From assembly GCA_016930075.1 (NCBI GenBank), contig JAFGHS010000007.1, forward strand, positions 1 through 37,510: a DNA stretch of 37,510 nucleotides, given 5' to 3'. The DNA comes from Deltaproteobacteria bacterium (GTDB lineage Bacteria; Desulfobacterota; Syntrophia; Syntrophales; JAFGHS01). The notes under the pieces are model-generated. The model ran no database searches. It was not told the DNA's origin and saw nothing but the letters and a program-made list of their open reading frames with translations. Each line of letters opens with the position of its first letter. Positions within the stretch are counted from its first letter, which is position 1. Made by a program: the position numbers and the translations under genes. Positions 23,312 to 30,426 of this stretch are shown piece after piece.

Positions 23312-24664
23312 ATGACAGAGAACAAAAGCCTAAAAAAAGCTGAAGACACCATCCTCGATTCCATCGCCGACGGCGTTTTCACCGTAGACCATGACTGGCG
23401 CATCACCTCCTTCAACCGGGCGGCGGAAAAGATCACCGGCGTGCCTCACGAAGAGGCCATCGGGCAGCAGTGCCGCGACGTCCTGAAGGCGGAGGTCTGC
23501 GAAAAAAGCTGCTGCCTCCGGAAAACCATGGCATCGGGAGACCCCATCATCAATGAAACCGTTTACATTGTAAATGCTTCGGGCCGCCGTCTTCCCATCA
23601 GCATATCCACAGCCCTGCTGCGCAACGACGCCGGCAGCGTCATGGGGGCAGTGGAAACCTTCCGGGACATCAGCATTGAAGAAAAGCTGCGAAAAACCAT
23701 TGAGGCAAAATACTCGTTCGAAGACATCATCTCCAGAAATCACCGGATGCATCAGTTGTTCGATATTCTGCCCGATATTGCGGAGAGCACCAGCACCGTT
23801 CTCATTGAGGGGGAAAGCGGGACAGGCAAGGAACTCTTCGCCAGGGCCATCCATAACTTAAGCGCCCGCAAAAACAAACCGTTCATCATCGTCAATTGCG
23901 GCGCCCTGCCCGATACCCTCCTGGAATCGGAACTCTTCGGTTACAAGGCCGGCGCTTTTACGGACGCGAAGAAAGACAAGCCGGGCCGGTTTAAGCTCGC
24001 CGATAAAGGCACCCTGTTTCTGGATGAAATCGGCGATATCTCACCGGCCCTGCAGATCCGCCTCTTGAGGATTCTTCAGGAAAAAACGTATGAGCCTCTG
24101 GGGTCTGTCGAAACGCTCAAGGCCGATGTCCGCATCATCGCCGCAACGAACAAAAGACTGGCCGATCAGGTCAAGGCCGGCAAATTCCGGGAAGACCTTT
24201 ATTACCGGATTAATGTCATGCGTCTGGAGTTGCCGCCGCTGAGGGAACGGATGGAGGATGTGCCGCTCCTCGTCGATCACTTTATCCGGCATTTCAACGC
24301 CCTGCAGAATAAAGAGATCAGCGGCATATCGGAGACCGCCCTGGCCTGCCTGATGTCCTATGACTTTCCCGGCAATATACGGGAATTGGAAAATATCCTG
24401 GAGCGGGCCTTCATTATGTGCAAATCGGGTATGATCGAACCTCATCATCTGCCGGAATTTTTAAACCCCCGGAAAGAGGAAAATGGCGCGATCAGATCGG
24501 TGGAAAGCATGAGCATCAAGGACATGGAGGCCATCTTCCTGACCAACGCCCTCAAGAAGAACAACTGGAGCCGCATGGAAACGGCACGGCAACTGGGCAT
24601 CCACAAAAGCACCCTATTCAGAAAAATCAAAGCCCTCCACATTCAAATCCCGAACATGAAATAA
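23312..24664 (+). CDS. PAS-domain sigma-54-dependent activator
   Basis: 450 residues. N-terminal PAS sensor (about 10-120, DSIADGVFTVDHDWRITSFNRAAEKITG) with four cysteines (C54, C63, C67, C68 in CRDVLKAEVCEKSCC) that could bind metal or sense redox. Then the AAA+ core: Walker A GESGTGKE (167-174), the sigma-54 contact loop GAFTDA (214-219, in place of the commoner GAFTGA), Walker B LFLDEI (235-240) and the second arginine region REDLYYRINV. A Fis-type helix-turn-helix ends the protein (METARQLGIHKSTLFRKIK). It probably drives the sigma-54 promoter at 18588, making the cluster self-contained. It starts 46 bases after the barrel gene; no good ribosome site is visible. Confidence 0.93.
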   Translation: MTENKSLKKAEDTILDSIADGVFTVDHDWRITSFNRAAEKITGVPHEEAIGQQCRDVLKAEVCEKSCCLRKTMASGDPIINETVYIVNASGRRLPISISTALLRNDAGSVMGAVETFRDISIEEKLRKTIEAKYSFEDIISRNHRMHQLFDILPDIAESTSTVLIEGESGTGKELFARAIHNLSARKNKPFIIVNCGALPDTLLESELFGYKAGAFTDAKKDKPGRFKLADKGTLFLDEIGDISPALQIRLLRILQEKTYEPLGSVETLKADVRIIAATNKRLADQVKAGKFREDLYYRINVMRLELPPLRERMEDVPLLVDHFIRHFNALQNKEISGISETALACLMSYDFPGNIRELENILERAFIMCKSGMIEPHHLPEFLNPRKEENGAIRSVESMSIKDMEAIFLTNALKKNNWSRMETARQLGIHKSTLFRKIKALHIQIPNMK

Positions 24665-24721
24665 CCCCTCAAACACCAAAGCCGCTCAAAAAGCGCGACA
24701 AGACGGATACAAACCATCCGA

Positions 24722-25489
24722 TTATGCCTTCAATACATTTGCGAACTGTGGAGGCCAACCCTTGCGCAGGGGGTAAACGAACGTTTCTCTCCCTGTTTTG
24801 TAGCGGAAATCACAGTGGTCATGGCCTTCGGCGATTGTGTATTGACGGACCAGACCTCTGTCGAAGGCTCTGCTGACGACATAATCGCTCAGGCACATGT
24901 AGGGCGCCAGTTCCATGGCGTTATGCGCTTTGTAGAACTTGCAGATGCCGCACTCGGTGATATTCAGACCGTAATCGAATTCACGTCCGTCGCCGTCAAT
25001 GAATTCGGCCACCCAGCCTGCGGGGTATCGCCGCTGCCGGGACGCCCCTGCCTCTTGCCTGAGACGCGACACATAGCGATTTCCGTATTTAAGCCTGCCG
25101 ACAAGGTTCAAGAATCCTTTCGGATAATCAGCCATGGTTTCATAGGTCCTGAAGATAAGCTCGCCGGCCTGATCGATGGGATACCCGTCCCGCTTCAGAA
25201 CCCGGTAAACCGCCAGATAATAAACGCCATAGTCCAGCCATTCGGTGAACATGCTCTGCTTTCCGCCGATGTCCGGAACGGAAGGGACCAAACCGGCATA
25301 TTCATTTCTGATGTTTCTCATCATATCATCGGCGCGGCGCTCACCCAAACGGGCCGATAAAACTTTCCTCGTGCTTTTGTAAAACGAATCAAGCGGATCG
25401 GAGGGTCGGAAGAACCTGTACGCTGTCCCCGCTGCCAGCAAACCGCCGAAGGACGCGGCTGAAACAGCCAAAAACTTTCGTCTGTTCAT
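24722..25489 (-). CDS. Exported L-2-amino-thiazoline-4-carboxylate hydrolase-like protein
   Basis: 255 residues. The start MNRRKFLAVSAASFGGLLAAG looks like a Tat/Sec signal (NRRKF followed by a hydrophobic stretch). The C-terminal half has the ATC-hydrolase-family blocks FDYGLNITECGICKFYKAH, MELAPYMCLSDYVVS and EGHDHCDFRYK, with conserved Cys, Asp and His. Family enzymes open the thiazoline ring on the way to cysteine, but many relatives have no known substrate. ATG 25489 is preceded by GAGGGATGAC. The GTG four codons earlier is less likely. It is co-directional with, and 28 bases downstream of, the methyltransferase gene. Confidence 0.8.
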   Translation of the reverse strand: MNRRKFLAVSAASFGGLLAAGTAYRFFRPSDPLDSFYKSTRKVLSARLGERRADDMMRNIRNEYAGLVPSVPDIGGKQSMFTEWLDYGVYYLAVYRVLKRDGYPIDQAGELIFRTYETMADYPKGFLNLVGRLKYGNRYVSRLRQEAGASRQRRYPAGWVAEFIDGDGREFDYGLNITECGICKFYKAHNAMELAPYMCLSDYVVSRAFDRGLVRQYTIAEGHDHCDFRYKTGRETFVYPLRKGWPPQFANVLKA

Positions 25490-25517
25490 GTCATCCCTCA
25501 CATTTTTTAAATCGAAA

Positions 25518-26402
25518 CTACGTTTTCTCCGCCGTTACAAGACAATGTGTACCGTTAACCCTCCCCATTGTCTTGCCGTCTGCATCGCTGAAATAAATTT
25601 TTTCAAGTTCTTCAGCATCTTTATGATCGATCAACTTGAGTGAGTAGGCCGCAAGAAAGGTCCCGATCTCACCTTTTTCGATGCCGAATTGCCATTGTTC
25701 GCCCGCGCCGGATACGGTTTTTGCAATCCCCGTCTCGCCATAATAAACTCCTTCATTCCGAAGAACGGCTGCATGGATATAATCAAAGATCACCCGACTG
25801 CCCTTTCCCGCGTACGCCTGGATGGTTTGAAAAGTTGTACGGACGGATACTGATTGCAGATACATCAACAGGCCTTCCATGATAAACAGGCTCCGTTCCC
25901 CCATGCGAAATCCGGCTTCATCCAGTTTCACAGGCAGCGTTTCTTTGTCAAAGTCAATGGCAATGAATGTCACATTTGCGGGAACGGCCAGATGCCTTTT
26001 TTGATATTGACCGATTTTCGCCTGCTGCGTCATGACAATATCCAGTTCAAAAACCCGTGTGTTTTGCAGATTCTCTTGAAAGCGCAATGCCCTCGTATCG
26101 AATCCCGCGCCCAATATCAAAATCTGATCGAATGGCTCCGTCGGCATTCTCTCAAAAACGGCATCGATATATTTGGTTCGCGCAATAACATATTCATAGA
26201 TCCCTTGAGGAGCGAGCACTCGGCTGAAGAGTTTACGGATCGGCGACAGATGGAGCAGCGGTTTTAAAAAACCCGGCAGAAGCAGGGGGGCAATATGATC
26301 ACCGCTTTTATAATGGCTGTTTGTTTCCAATGCAGAAGACGCGCGCGACATACACGTCATTTCCGCCGTTCTTGAGGTCGTTGACTCAATCCTTCTTTTC
26401 AA
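25518..26402 (-). CDS. SAM-dependent methyltransferase (TIGR00027/LCM-like family)
   Basis: 294 residues. The SAM-binding motif ILILGAGFDTRALRF (about 93-107), the acidic loop VFELDIVMTQQAK, and the late signature RSLFIMEGLLMYLQ are those of the leucine-carboxyl-methyltransferase-like small-molecule methyltransferases (TIGR00027 type). The start appears to be TTG at 26402 (MKRRIESTTSRTAEMT), with AAGGA about 9 bases upstream, because family-like sequence extends this far. The first ATG (MTCMSRASS) would remove 14 residues. The substrate is unknown. It is likely in an operon with the ATC-hydrolase-like gene. Confidence 0.85.
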   Translation of the reverse strand: MKRRIESTTSRTAEMTCMSRASSALETNSHYKSGDHIAPLLLPGFLKPLLHLSPIRKLFSRVLAPQGIYEYVIARTKYIDAVFERMPTEPFDQILILGAGFDTRALRFQENLQNTRVFELDIVMTQQAKIGQYQKRHLAVPANVTFIAIDFDKETLPVKLDEAGFRMGERSLFIMEGLLMYLQSVSVRTTFQTIQAYAGKGSRVIFDYIHAAVLRNEGVYYGETGIAKTVSGAGEQWQFGIEKGEIGTFLAAYSLKLIDHKDAEELEKIYFSDADGKTMGRVNGTHCLVTAEKT

Positions 26403-26475
26403 GATCGAATTCCTTCTGCTGCGATTGTAAGAACCTATATCATATCAAGTATGTATCGACAAGGTAATGTAAATG

Positions 26476-26515
26476 AGCAAAGCCTTCCCGCCATAAAAAG
26501 CGGGAAGGCTTTGCT
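26476..26515. terminator. Strong intrinsic terminator-like hairpin
   Basis: A perfect 16-bp stem (AGCAAAGCCTTCCCGC with its complement) around an 8-base loop, followed on the plus strand by ATTTTT. No intact gene ends here on either strand. It may be left from a lost gene, or insulate the methyltransferase promoter. Confidence 0.75.
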
Positions 26516-26536
26516 ATTTTTAAATACTTATGAAAT

Positions 26537-26713
26537 TCAAAGGGGTGAAATCAGATCAAAGGCAAAAGCCGTTGACGGTGATTGAAAAATGTCCGGCGTC
26601 AAATAATCCTTAAACGGACGGTCGGATTTTCTTTTAAAACGATTCTTATGGTCAGGATATCTTGCCCTGAGATTGAATGTGGTTAATTCCACCAAAGCTT
26701 CTTTCTGCTCCAT
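26537..26713 (-). pseudogene. HEPN-domain-like C-terminal fragment
   Basis: A 58-codon minus-strand frame (ATG 26713 to TGA 26537) containing EALVELTTFNLRARYPDHKN and FKDYLTPDIFQS. The 'NLRARYPDHK' block resembles the C-terminal part of HEPN-domain proteins, the RNase/toxin partners of minimal nucleotidyltransferases. The N-terminal half with the Rx4-6H active site is absent. The fragment ends five bases from the MITE-like repeat at 26719, so the repeat probably marks the breakpoint. The family call is from motif memory only. Confidence 0.45.
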
Positions 26714-26718
26714 TAATC

Positions 26719-26862
26719 GAGACCTTTGAATAATGCCGGTTTGCTGTCATCTCGACCCCGCATTTTGCCAGGGAGAAATCTTATTAATCCGACATCGTTC
26801 AGATTTCTCATCGTCCCGCTTCAGCGGGACTCCTCGAAGTGACAGAATTCAACTTTTTACGA
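26719..26862. repeat. MITE-like repeat, copy 2
   Basis: It starts with GAGACCTTTGAATAATGCCG like copy 1, then has the shared ACCCCGCATTTTGCC...GGGAGAAATCTTAT core and the CGTCCCGCTTCAGCGGGAC hairpin. Its right end differs: after GACAGAATTCAA it finishes with CTTTTTACGA, as copy 3 does. CTTTTTACGA (26853-26862) is inverted against TCGTAAAAAG (26883-26892) of the neighbouring element. Confidence 0.85.
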
Positions 26863-26881
26863 AGGCATTAATGATGATGGC

Positions 26882-27003
26882 CTCGTAAAAAGTCTGTCAT
26901 TCCCGCGCAGGCGGGAATCCAGTAAAAGGTAAGTACTTGAAAAGACTGGATTCCCGTTTTCACGGGAATGACAAAAAAGACACAAATCCGACTTTTTACG
27001 AGA
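26882..27003. repeat. Second MITE-like element, 13-bp terminal inverted repeats
   Basis: A 122-bp element with perfect ends CTCGTAAAAAGTC and GACTTTTTACGAG. Nested inside are GTCATTCCCG...CGGGAATGAC and ACTGGATTCCCG/CGGGAATCCAGT arms, giving one long hairpin. It is of the widespread type whose translation reads 'VIPVKTGIQ...WIPACAGMT'. It has no coding capacity. Confidence 0.88.
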
Positions 27004-27133
27004 GCGTCAATGATAAGCCCCGCGATTTTATTAGTCAATAAATATACCATCCTATACTTAAAGGTACGGTCCGCAATAAATAGCCGGCGACCTTCGCGAG
27101 TTCGGCGGGTGAATTTGATCCCGTCGAGGCAGA

Positions 27134-27202
27134 CTAAAAGAAGATTCCCGTCAGCGCCCGGATAAAAGCCGGCTTATCATGATCGATGTGTCCCGCCGTG
27201 CC
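27134..27202 (-). pseudogene. selB: Short selB (selenocysteine elongation factor) relic
   Basis: The minus strand encodes GTAGHIDHDKPAFIRALTG followed by IFF and a stop. This is the G1 (P-loop) region that opens SelB proteins (normally GTAGHIDHGKT-A-x-x-RALTG), with Gly-to-Asp and Thr-to-Pro changes that would destroy GTP binding. Only about 22 codons remain. Upstream the frame is fused to unrelated-looking sequence (IDPLDQAIEKALSP, to 27250), which follows an in-frame TGA. It is a dead fragment, not a gene. Confidence 0.5.
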
Positions 27203-27284
27203 GGGAGAAAGGGCCTTTTCGATGGCCTGATCGAGCGGATCGATCTGTTTTCACTTTCCGGAGATCACCCTACTCCTTTGATTT

Positions 27285-28520
27285 TTAATCATTTTCACGA
27301 TCCTCCCAGACGGCCTTGGCTTTCACCTCATCAATGAGAAAACGCACGCCCTGGTTGTCCGACGGGTTCAGCCAGAGCATCCGATTAAAGATGCGCTCTG
27401 CCTCATCAAAGCGGCCCAGACGCCAGAGGCATAAACCATAGCCCTGCATGCAGCGCAGAAACGGACGGTTGTCAATTAGGCCCCACGGCAGGACGCCGGC
27501 AAAGTCGTTTCCCAGGGACAGCTCGCCGATGCGCAGACCGACTTCATAATGTCGAATGGCATCCTGTGGACTGTAATCAAAGACGAGATGGCCCAGATGC
27601 GAATGGGCATCGAGGCATCGCAGGTCTGCCCTGCACAGTTCCATCAAGATCTTTTCCGCCTCCGCTGGCTCGCCGGCATGTTTGAAATCGTTTGATCGAG
27701 TGATGGGGTCATCAAAGGGATCGCCGGGGTTTTCGCCGGGCAGCACCTGCTCCATCTCGAACATTGGGCGAGGTCCAAAAGCGATAATCGGCTTGGCCCA
27801 AGCCTCGACAGGTTCGTTTTCCTCTCTCCAATAATCTTCCTTGGGGTCCCATATGCCCATGTCCATAAGACCAAGGGGCGCCAGATCGAGGGCCTCCACA
27901 TCGATCCGGATCGACTCTATCTTTCCGGAAAGATACGGGTGACCCGCATAACGCCACTGTTTCTGCGGCTTGACCGCGACGATCTCGCCAGGCGCCACGT
28001 TCCCGAGTCGGCTTGCGCGCAGCGTAACGACTCTGTCGCTTCCCAGCAAGCGGCACCGGGCGGTTTTTTCTTTGACCGAGAGAACAATCAGCTCGACCGA
28101 TTTGCTTAAATCGAGGTCATCGGCTGTTGCCTTGTGCTGCCGTTTGCGTCCGGAAGAAATCTGCATCTCCGCAGGGAAAGGCTCGATGTTGAGCCACTTG
28201 CGGTAGGCAGCGATGTGCCATGCACCTGCCGAAGCCTGATGAAACACGACCTCGGAGAGGGCAACCACATATTCGGAGCCGTCTTCGCGTCGGCATCTTG
28301 CAGTCAGCCCGCGACGCTCGTTGCCGTCATAGTCCACCTCGATCACCGAAACCGGTTCCCCGATAACGAAGCCATCGGCCGGCAGCTCGACGTTGTCCTC
28401 GAAAGCCTGCCGAAAGGCCCAGAGCTGCTCATCGTCGCCATAGGCATCGACGGTAATCTCCTCGATCATCTCATCCAGAGCGTCGATGTCCTTGTTCCCT
28501 TTCGGATTTTTTGGATTCAT
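27285..28520 (-). CDS. Tetratricopeptide-repeat protein of unknown function
   Basis: 411 residues, no signal peptide. The N-terminal half is acidic and beta-rich (FVIGEPVSVIEVDYDGNERRGLTARCRRED). A middle OB-like segment (GEIVAVKPQKQWRYAGHPYLSGKIES) follows. The C-terminal third carries TPR-type helix pairs (ADLRCLDAHSHLGHLVFDYS and QGYGLCLWRLGRFDEAERIF). Likely cytoplasmic and protein-binding. It starts 3 bases after the stop of the upstream gene (TAA-agg-ATG), so the two are expressed together. No enzymatic motif is visible. Confidence 0.8.
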   Translation of the reverse strand: MNPKNPKGNKDIDALDEMIEEITVDAYGDDEQLWAFRQAFEDNVELPADGFVIGEPVSVIEVDYDGNERRGLTARCRREDGSEYVVALSEVVFHQASAGAWHIAAYRKWLNIEPFPAEMQISSGRKRQHKATADDLDLSKSVELIVLSVKEKTARCRLLGSDRVVTLRASRLGNVAPGEIVAVKPQKQWRYAGHPYLSGKIESIRIDVEALDLAPLGLMDMGIWDPKEDYWREENEPVEAWAKPIIAFGPRPMFEMEQVLPGENPGDPFDDPITRSNDFKHAGEPAEAEKILMELCRADLRCLDAHSHLGHLVFDYSPQDAIRHYEVGLRIGELSLGNDFAGVLPWGLIDNRPFLRCMQGYGLCLWRLGRFDEAERIFNRMLWLNPSDNQGVRFLIDEVKAKAVWEDREND

Positions 28521-28523
28521 CCT

Positions 28524-29678
28524 TTATCTATCTTTCCAGAGGCCGGCTTTCATCAAACGTTGGACCAGCGCCTTGCGCAGCAGGTGGTCGGCCATGAATT
28601 TCTTCAATTCCTCTTGGAATCGCTTATTGCTCGCATAAAGCTTGTAGGCTTCGGAAAGATCGACAAGTGCACAACAGGCTTCGTCATAGGCTGAACCCAA
28701 TCCCCGTTCGACGGTCTGTTGAATCGCCTTCCACGCTTTGGGAAAATCCTCGGATAAATTTTTCAGGTAAGCCTCGCATTCCTTTTGATGTCTAACCTCC
28801 CGCTGCTGCTTTTCGCGTTTTCGCTTTTCCAGCCGGATATTTTCAGCCGCTTCGGCATTGGCCATAAGTTCACTTACCGACCGCCGGGTTGACCCACCGC
28901 TATCGCTTCGCAAACCACGCCGCCATGCCGCAAAGCGGTTCTTAAGAATCCGCTCGGCCTGCTGCCCCTGGCCATCGAGAAGCTGTTTCAGGATTGTCGT
29001 CACCTCATTCCGGGTCAGGCTATCGATCCATGCCTCCACTTTCTGTTGGGATAGCTCCTCGTCTTGCGAAGCCGGGCTTCCCATGCCTGCACCCGCCAGC
29101 AGGTCTTCGTCCACTTCTAAAAATTCCACAAGGGCCTGTTGCGCAGCGGTCAGGTTGCCCAGCCCGGTCACGGAGATGGGTTCCGTTTCGTCATCATCCA
29201 TTATTTCCCCGGCAATGGCCACCAGCCAACCGATATAGAGACTGCGAAAATCCCCGCGCAGCAGCTCGTCCCGTATGGGAACCAAGCGCGCCATCCAGCC
29301 CCGGCCGTCTTCCATGCCGAAGCGGTCGTAGTTTTCAGACTCCTCCAGGCGCCAAGTGATGATCCAATGGGTGCTGGTCGCCGTGAAGTCCAGTACGTAG
29401 CTTTCCGCCATAGCCTGGGCCGTCTCTTTGGCCAACGCCTCAATGGGCAGGCGCACCATGAAAACGGCCGTCATCCAGTTGGCCACATAGACGTGAGCGT
29501 CAAAATAGCGCTGCATCAGCTTGACCGGATCACCCCGGAAATTTCCCCACTGGTATTCGTTGGTAAAACTGACAGGGGTGATGTGGGCGCGTGAGGAAAG
29601 CCCCCGCAGGTCAGCCATCTCATTCTCCGTCAGGGGCCGGTCGATGGCAAGAAACTCGTAATATTGGTATTCACTCAT
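28524..29678 (-). CDS. Conserved protein of unknown function, first gene of a two-gene operon
   Basis: 384 residues, no signal or membrane segment. The start YQYYEFLAIDRPLTENEMADL, then RAHITPVSFTNEYQWGNFRG and YFDAHVYVANWMT, looks like a well-conserved domain that I have seen only in unannotated proteins. Residues about 285-320 (RLEKRKREKQQREVRHQKE) form a charged helix, probably a coiled coil. The C-terminus is helical (ELKKFMADHLLRKALVQRLMK). It shares an operon with the TPR protein. The pair has the look of an accessory cassette. Confidence 0.8.
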   Translation of the reverse strand: MSEYQYYEFLAIDRPLTENEMADLRGLSSRAHITPVSFTNEYQWGNFRGDPVKLMQRYFDAHVYVANWMTAVFMVRLPIEALAKETAQAMAESYVLDFTATSTHWIITWRLEESENYDRFGMEDGRGWMARLVPIRDELLRGDFRSLYIGWLVAIAGEIMDDDETEPISVTGLGNLTAAQQALVEFLEVDEDLLAGAGMGSPASQDEELSQQKVEAWIDSLTRNEVTTILKQLLDGQGQQAERILKNRFAAWRRGLRSDSGGSTRRSVSELMANAEAAENIRLEKRKREKQQREVRHQKECEAYLKNLSEDFPKAWKAIQQTVERGLGSAYDEACCALVDLSEAYKLYASNKRFQEELKKFMADHLLRKALVQRLMKAGLWKDR

Positions 29679-29803
29679 GAAGACATGTCCTTTCCGCGCC
29701 TTTCCCAGGCGACGTCATACGCTTCGGGGGCGCTCTGCCGATATCGCTTTATACCCTTTAACCCACTTGATCGAAATAAAGATCATATCGCGCGCCCCAA
29801 AAG

Positions 29804-30088
29804 ATGAAGTATCATACAATAAAAGAAATCGAAGTCAACGGCAATTTCCGTGCGGGCTGGGGAGATAATTCGTCATACTTAGGGGAGTTTGAAACATCGG
29901 AGATTTGGGGACAGTTTTCAAAACAGCCCCCTCCCCATGCGGGTCAATTTTCGGTTCACATTCCAAGCCACGACACAGGTCGGCATTACACACCATACAT
30001 TATGGATGGCCACTCTCAACTGCCTCCCAACTACGATTACCTCTATCACGACCCCGAATACTCCTGGGATGATTATATCCGATCATGA
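29804..30088 (+). CDS. Small protein of unknown function
   Basis: 94 residues, rich in Tyr, His, Asp, Ser and Pro (for example FETSEIWGQFSK and GHSQLPPNYDYLYHDPEYSWDDY). No signal peptide, membrane helix or known domain. There is no good Shine-Dalgarno (gccccaaaagATG). The amino-acid balance looks like a real protein rather than a shadow frame, and nothing lies opposite it. It diverges from the operon at 27285-29678. It might be an effector, immunity or conserved orphan protein; no function can be assigned. Confidence 0.45.
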   Translation: MKYHTIKEIEVNGNFRAGWGDNSSYLGEFETSEIWGQFSKQPPPHAGQFSVHIPSHDTGRHYTPYIMDGHSQLPPNYDYLYHDPEYSWDDYIRS

Positions 30089-30307
30089 CGCTTTGGACAT
30101 GCAATCTGAGGCGTGCCGGATAGGTCTGTCTGAAAGCTGCTGAAAATGTCCGTCACAGTGGGAAAGTCAACAAAAAGATGGACCGATTTGTCAAAAAGAA
30201 GTTGTCGTGCTCCATTACTCCGACTGCCAAAAAGCAATGCCTTATCAAACCGCACCATCACAAGAATAAACGCAGAAGCCGGGATTTGAACGGTCCGGCG
30301 CTTCGCT
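30089..30307. other. Intergenic without recognised gene
   Basis: Frames here lack ribosome sites and family similarity; the longest plus frame (from 30178) runs antisense into the lipoprotein gene. No promoter was recognised. Confidence 0.35.
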
Positions 30308-30356
30308 ATGCCCAACAGCACAGGCATGATGGAGATCGGGCTGTGCTGTTGGGCAT
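30308..30356. repeat. Long inverted repeat, 16-bp arms
   Basis: ATGCCCAACAGCACAG (30308-30323) is the exact reverse complement of 30341-30356, with a 17-base loop, followed by TTTTG. It could act as a plus-strand terminator. It sits 23 bases from a second strong hairpin. Confidence 0.75.
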
Positions 30357-30379
30357 TTTGCGGAAAATGATGTATCAAA

Positions 30380-30411
30380 AAGAAACGGCGCCCGAAAGGG
30401 CGCCGTTTCTT
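30380..30411. terminator. Bidirectional terminator after the DUF5666 operon
   Basis: A perfect 14-bp stem AAGAAACGGCGCCC with its complement around a GAAA loop. On the minus strand it lies 15 bases beyond the stop of the lipoprotein gene and ends in a T-rich tract (ttttgatac), fitting an intrinsic terminator. Confidence 0.85.
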
Positions 30412-30426
30412 GTACCGGAAATGGGA

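Noticed and set aside
22336..23436. 366-residue minus-strand frame opposite the outer-membrane barrel
   Set aside because: Antisense shadow; the plus-strand gene has a signal peptide, barrel strands and terminal Phe, while this frame has no ribosome site or family features.
26868..27050. 60-residue minus-strand frame containing VIPVKTGIQ and WIPACAGMT
   Set aside because: This is the translation of the MITE-like element at 26882-27003, a well-known false ORF type.
27251..27268. GTG-ATC-TCC-GGA-AAG-TGA behind AAAGGAG on the minus strand, considered as a second Sec-containing frame leading into the selB-like peptide
   Set aside because: No SECIS-like hairpin with a GGU loop at the right distance, and the downstream frame is a mutated fragment, so this is a decayed junction rather than recoding.
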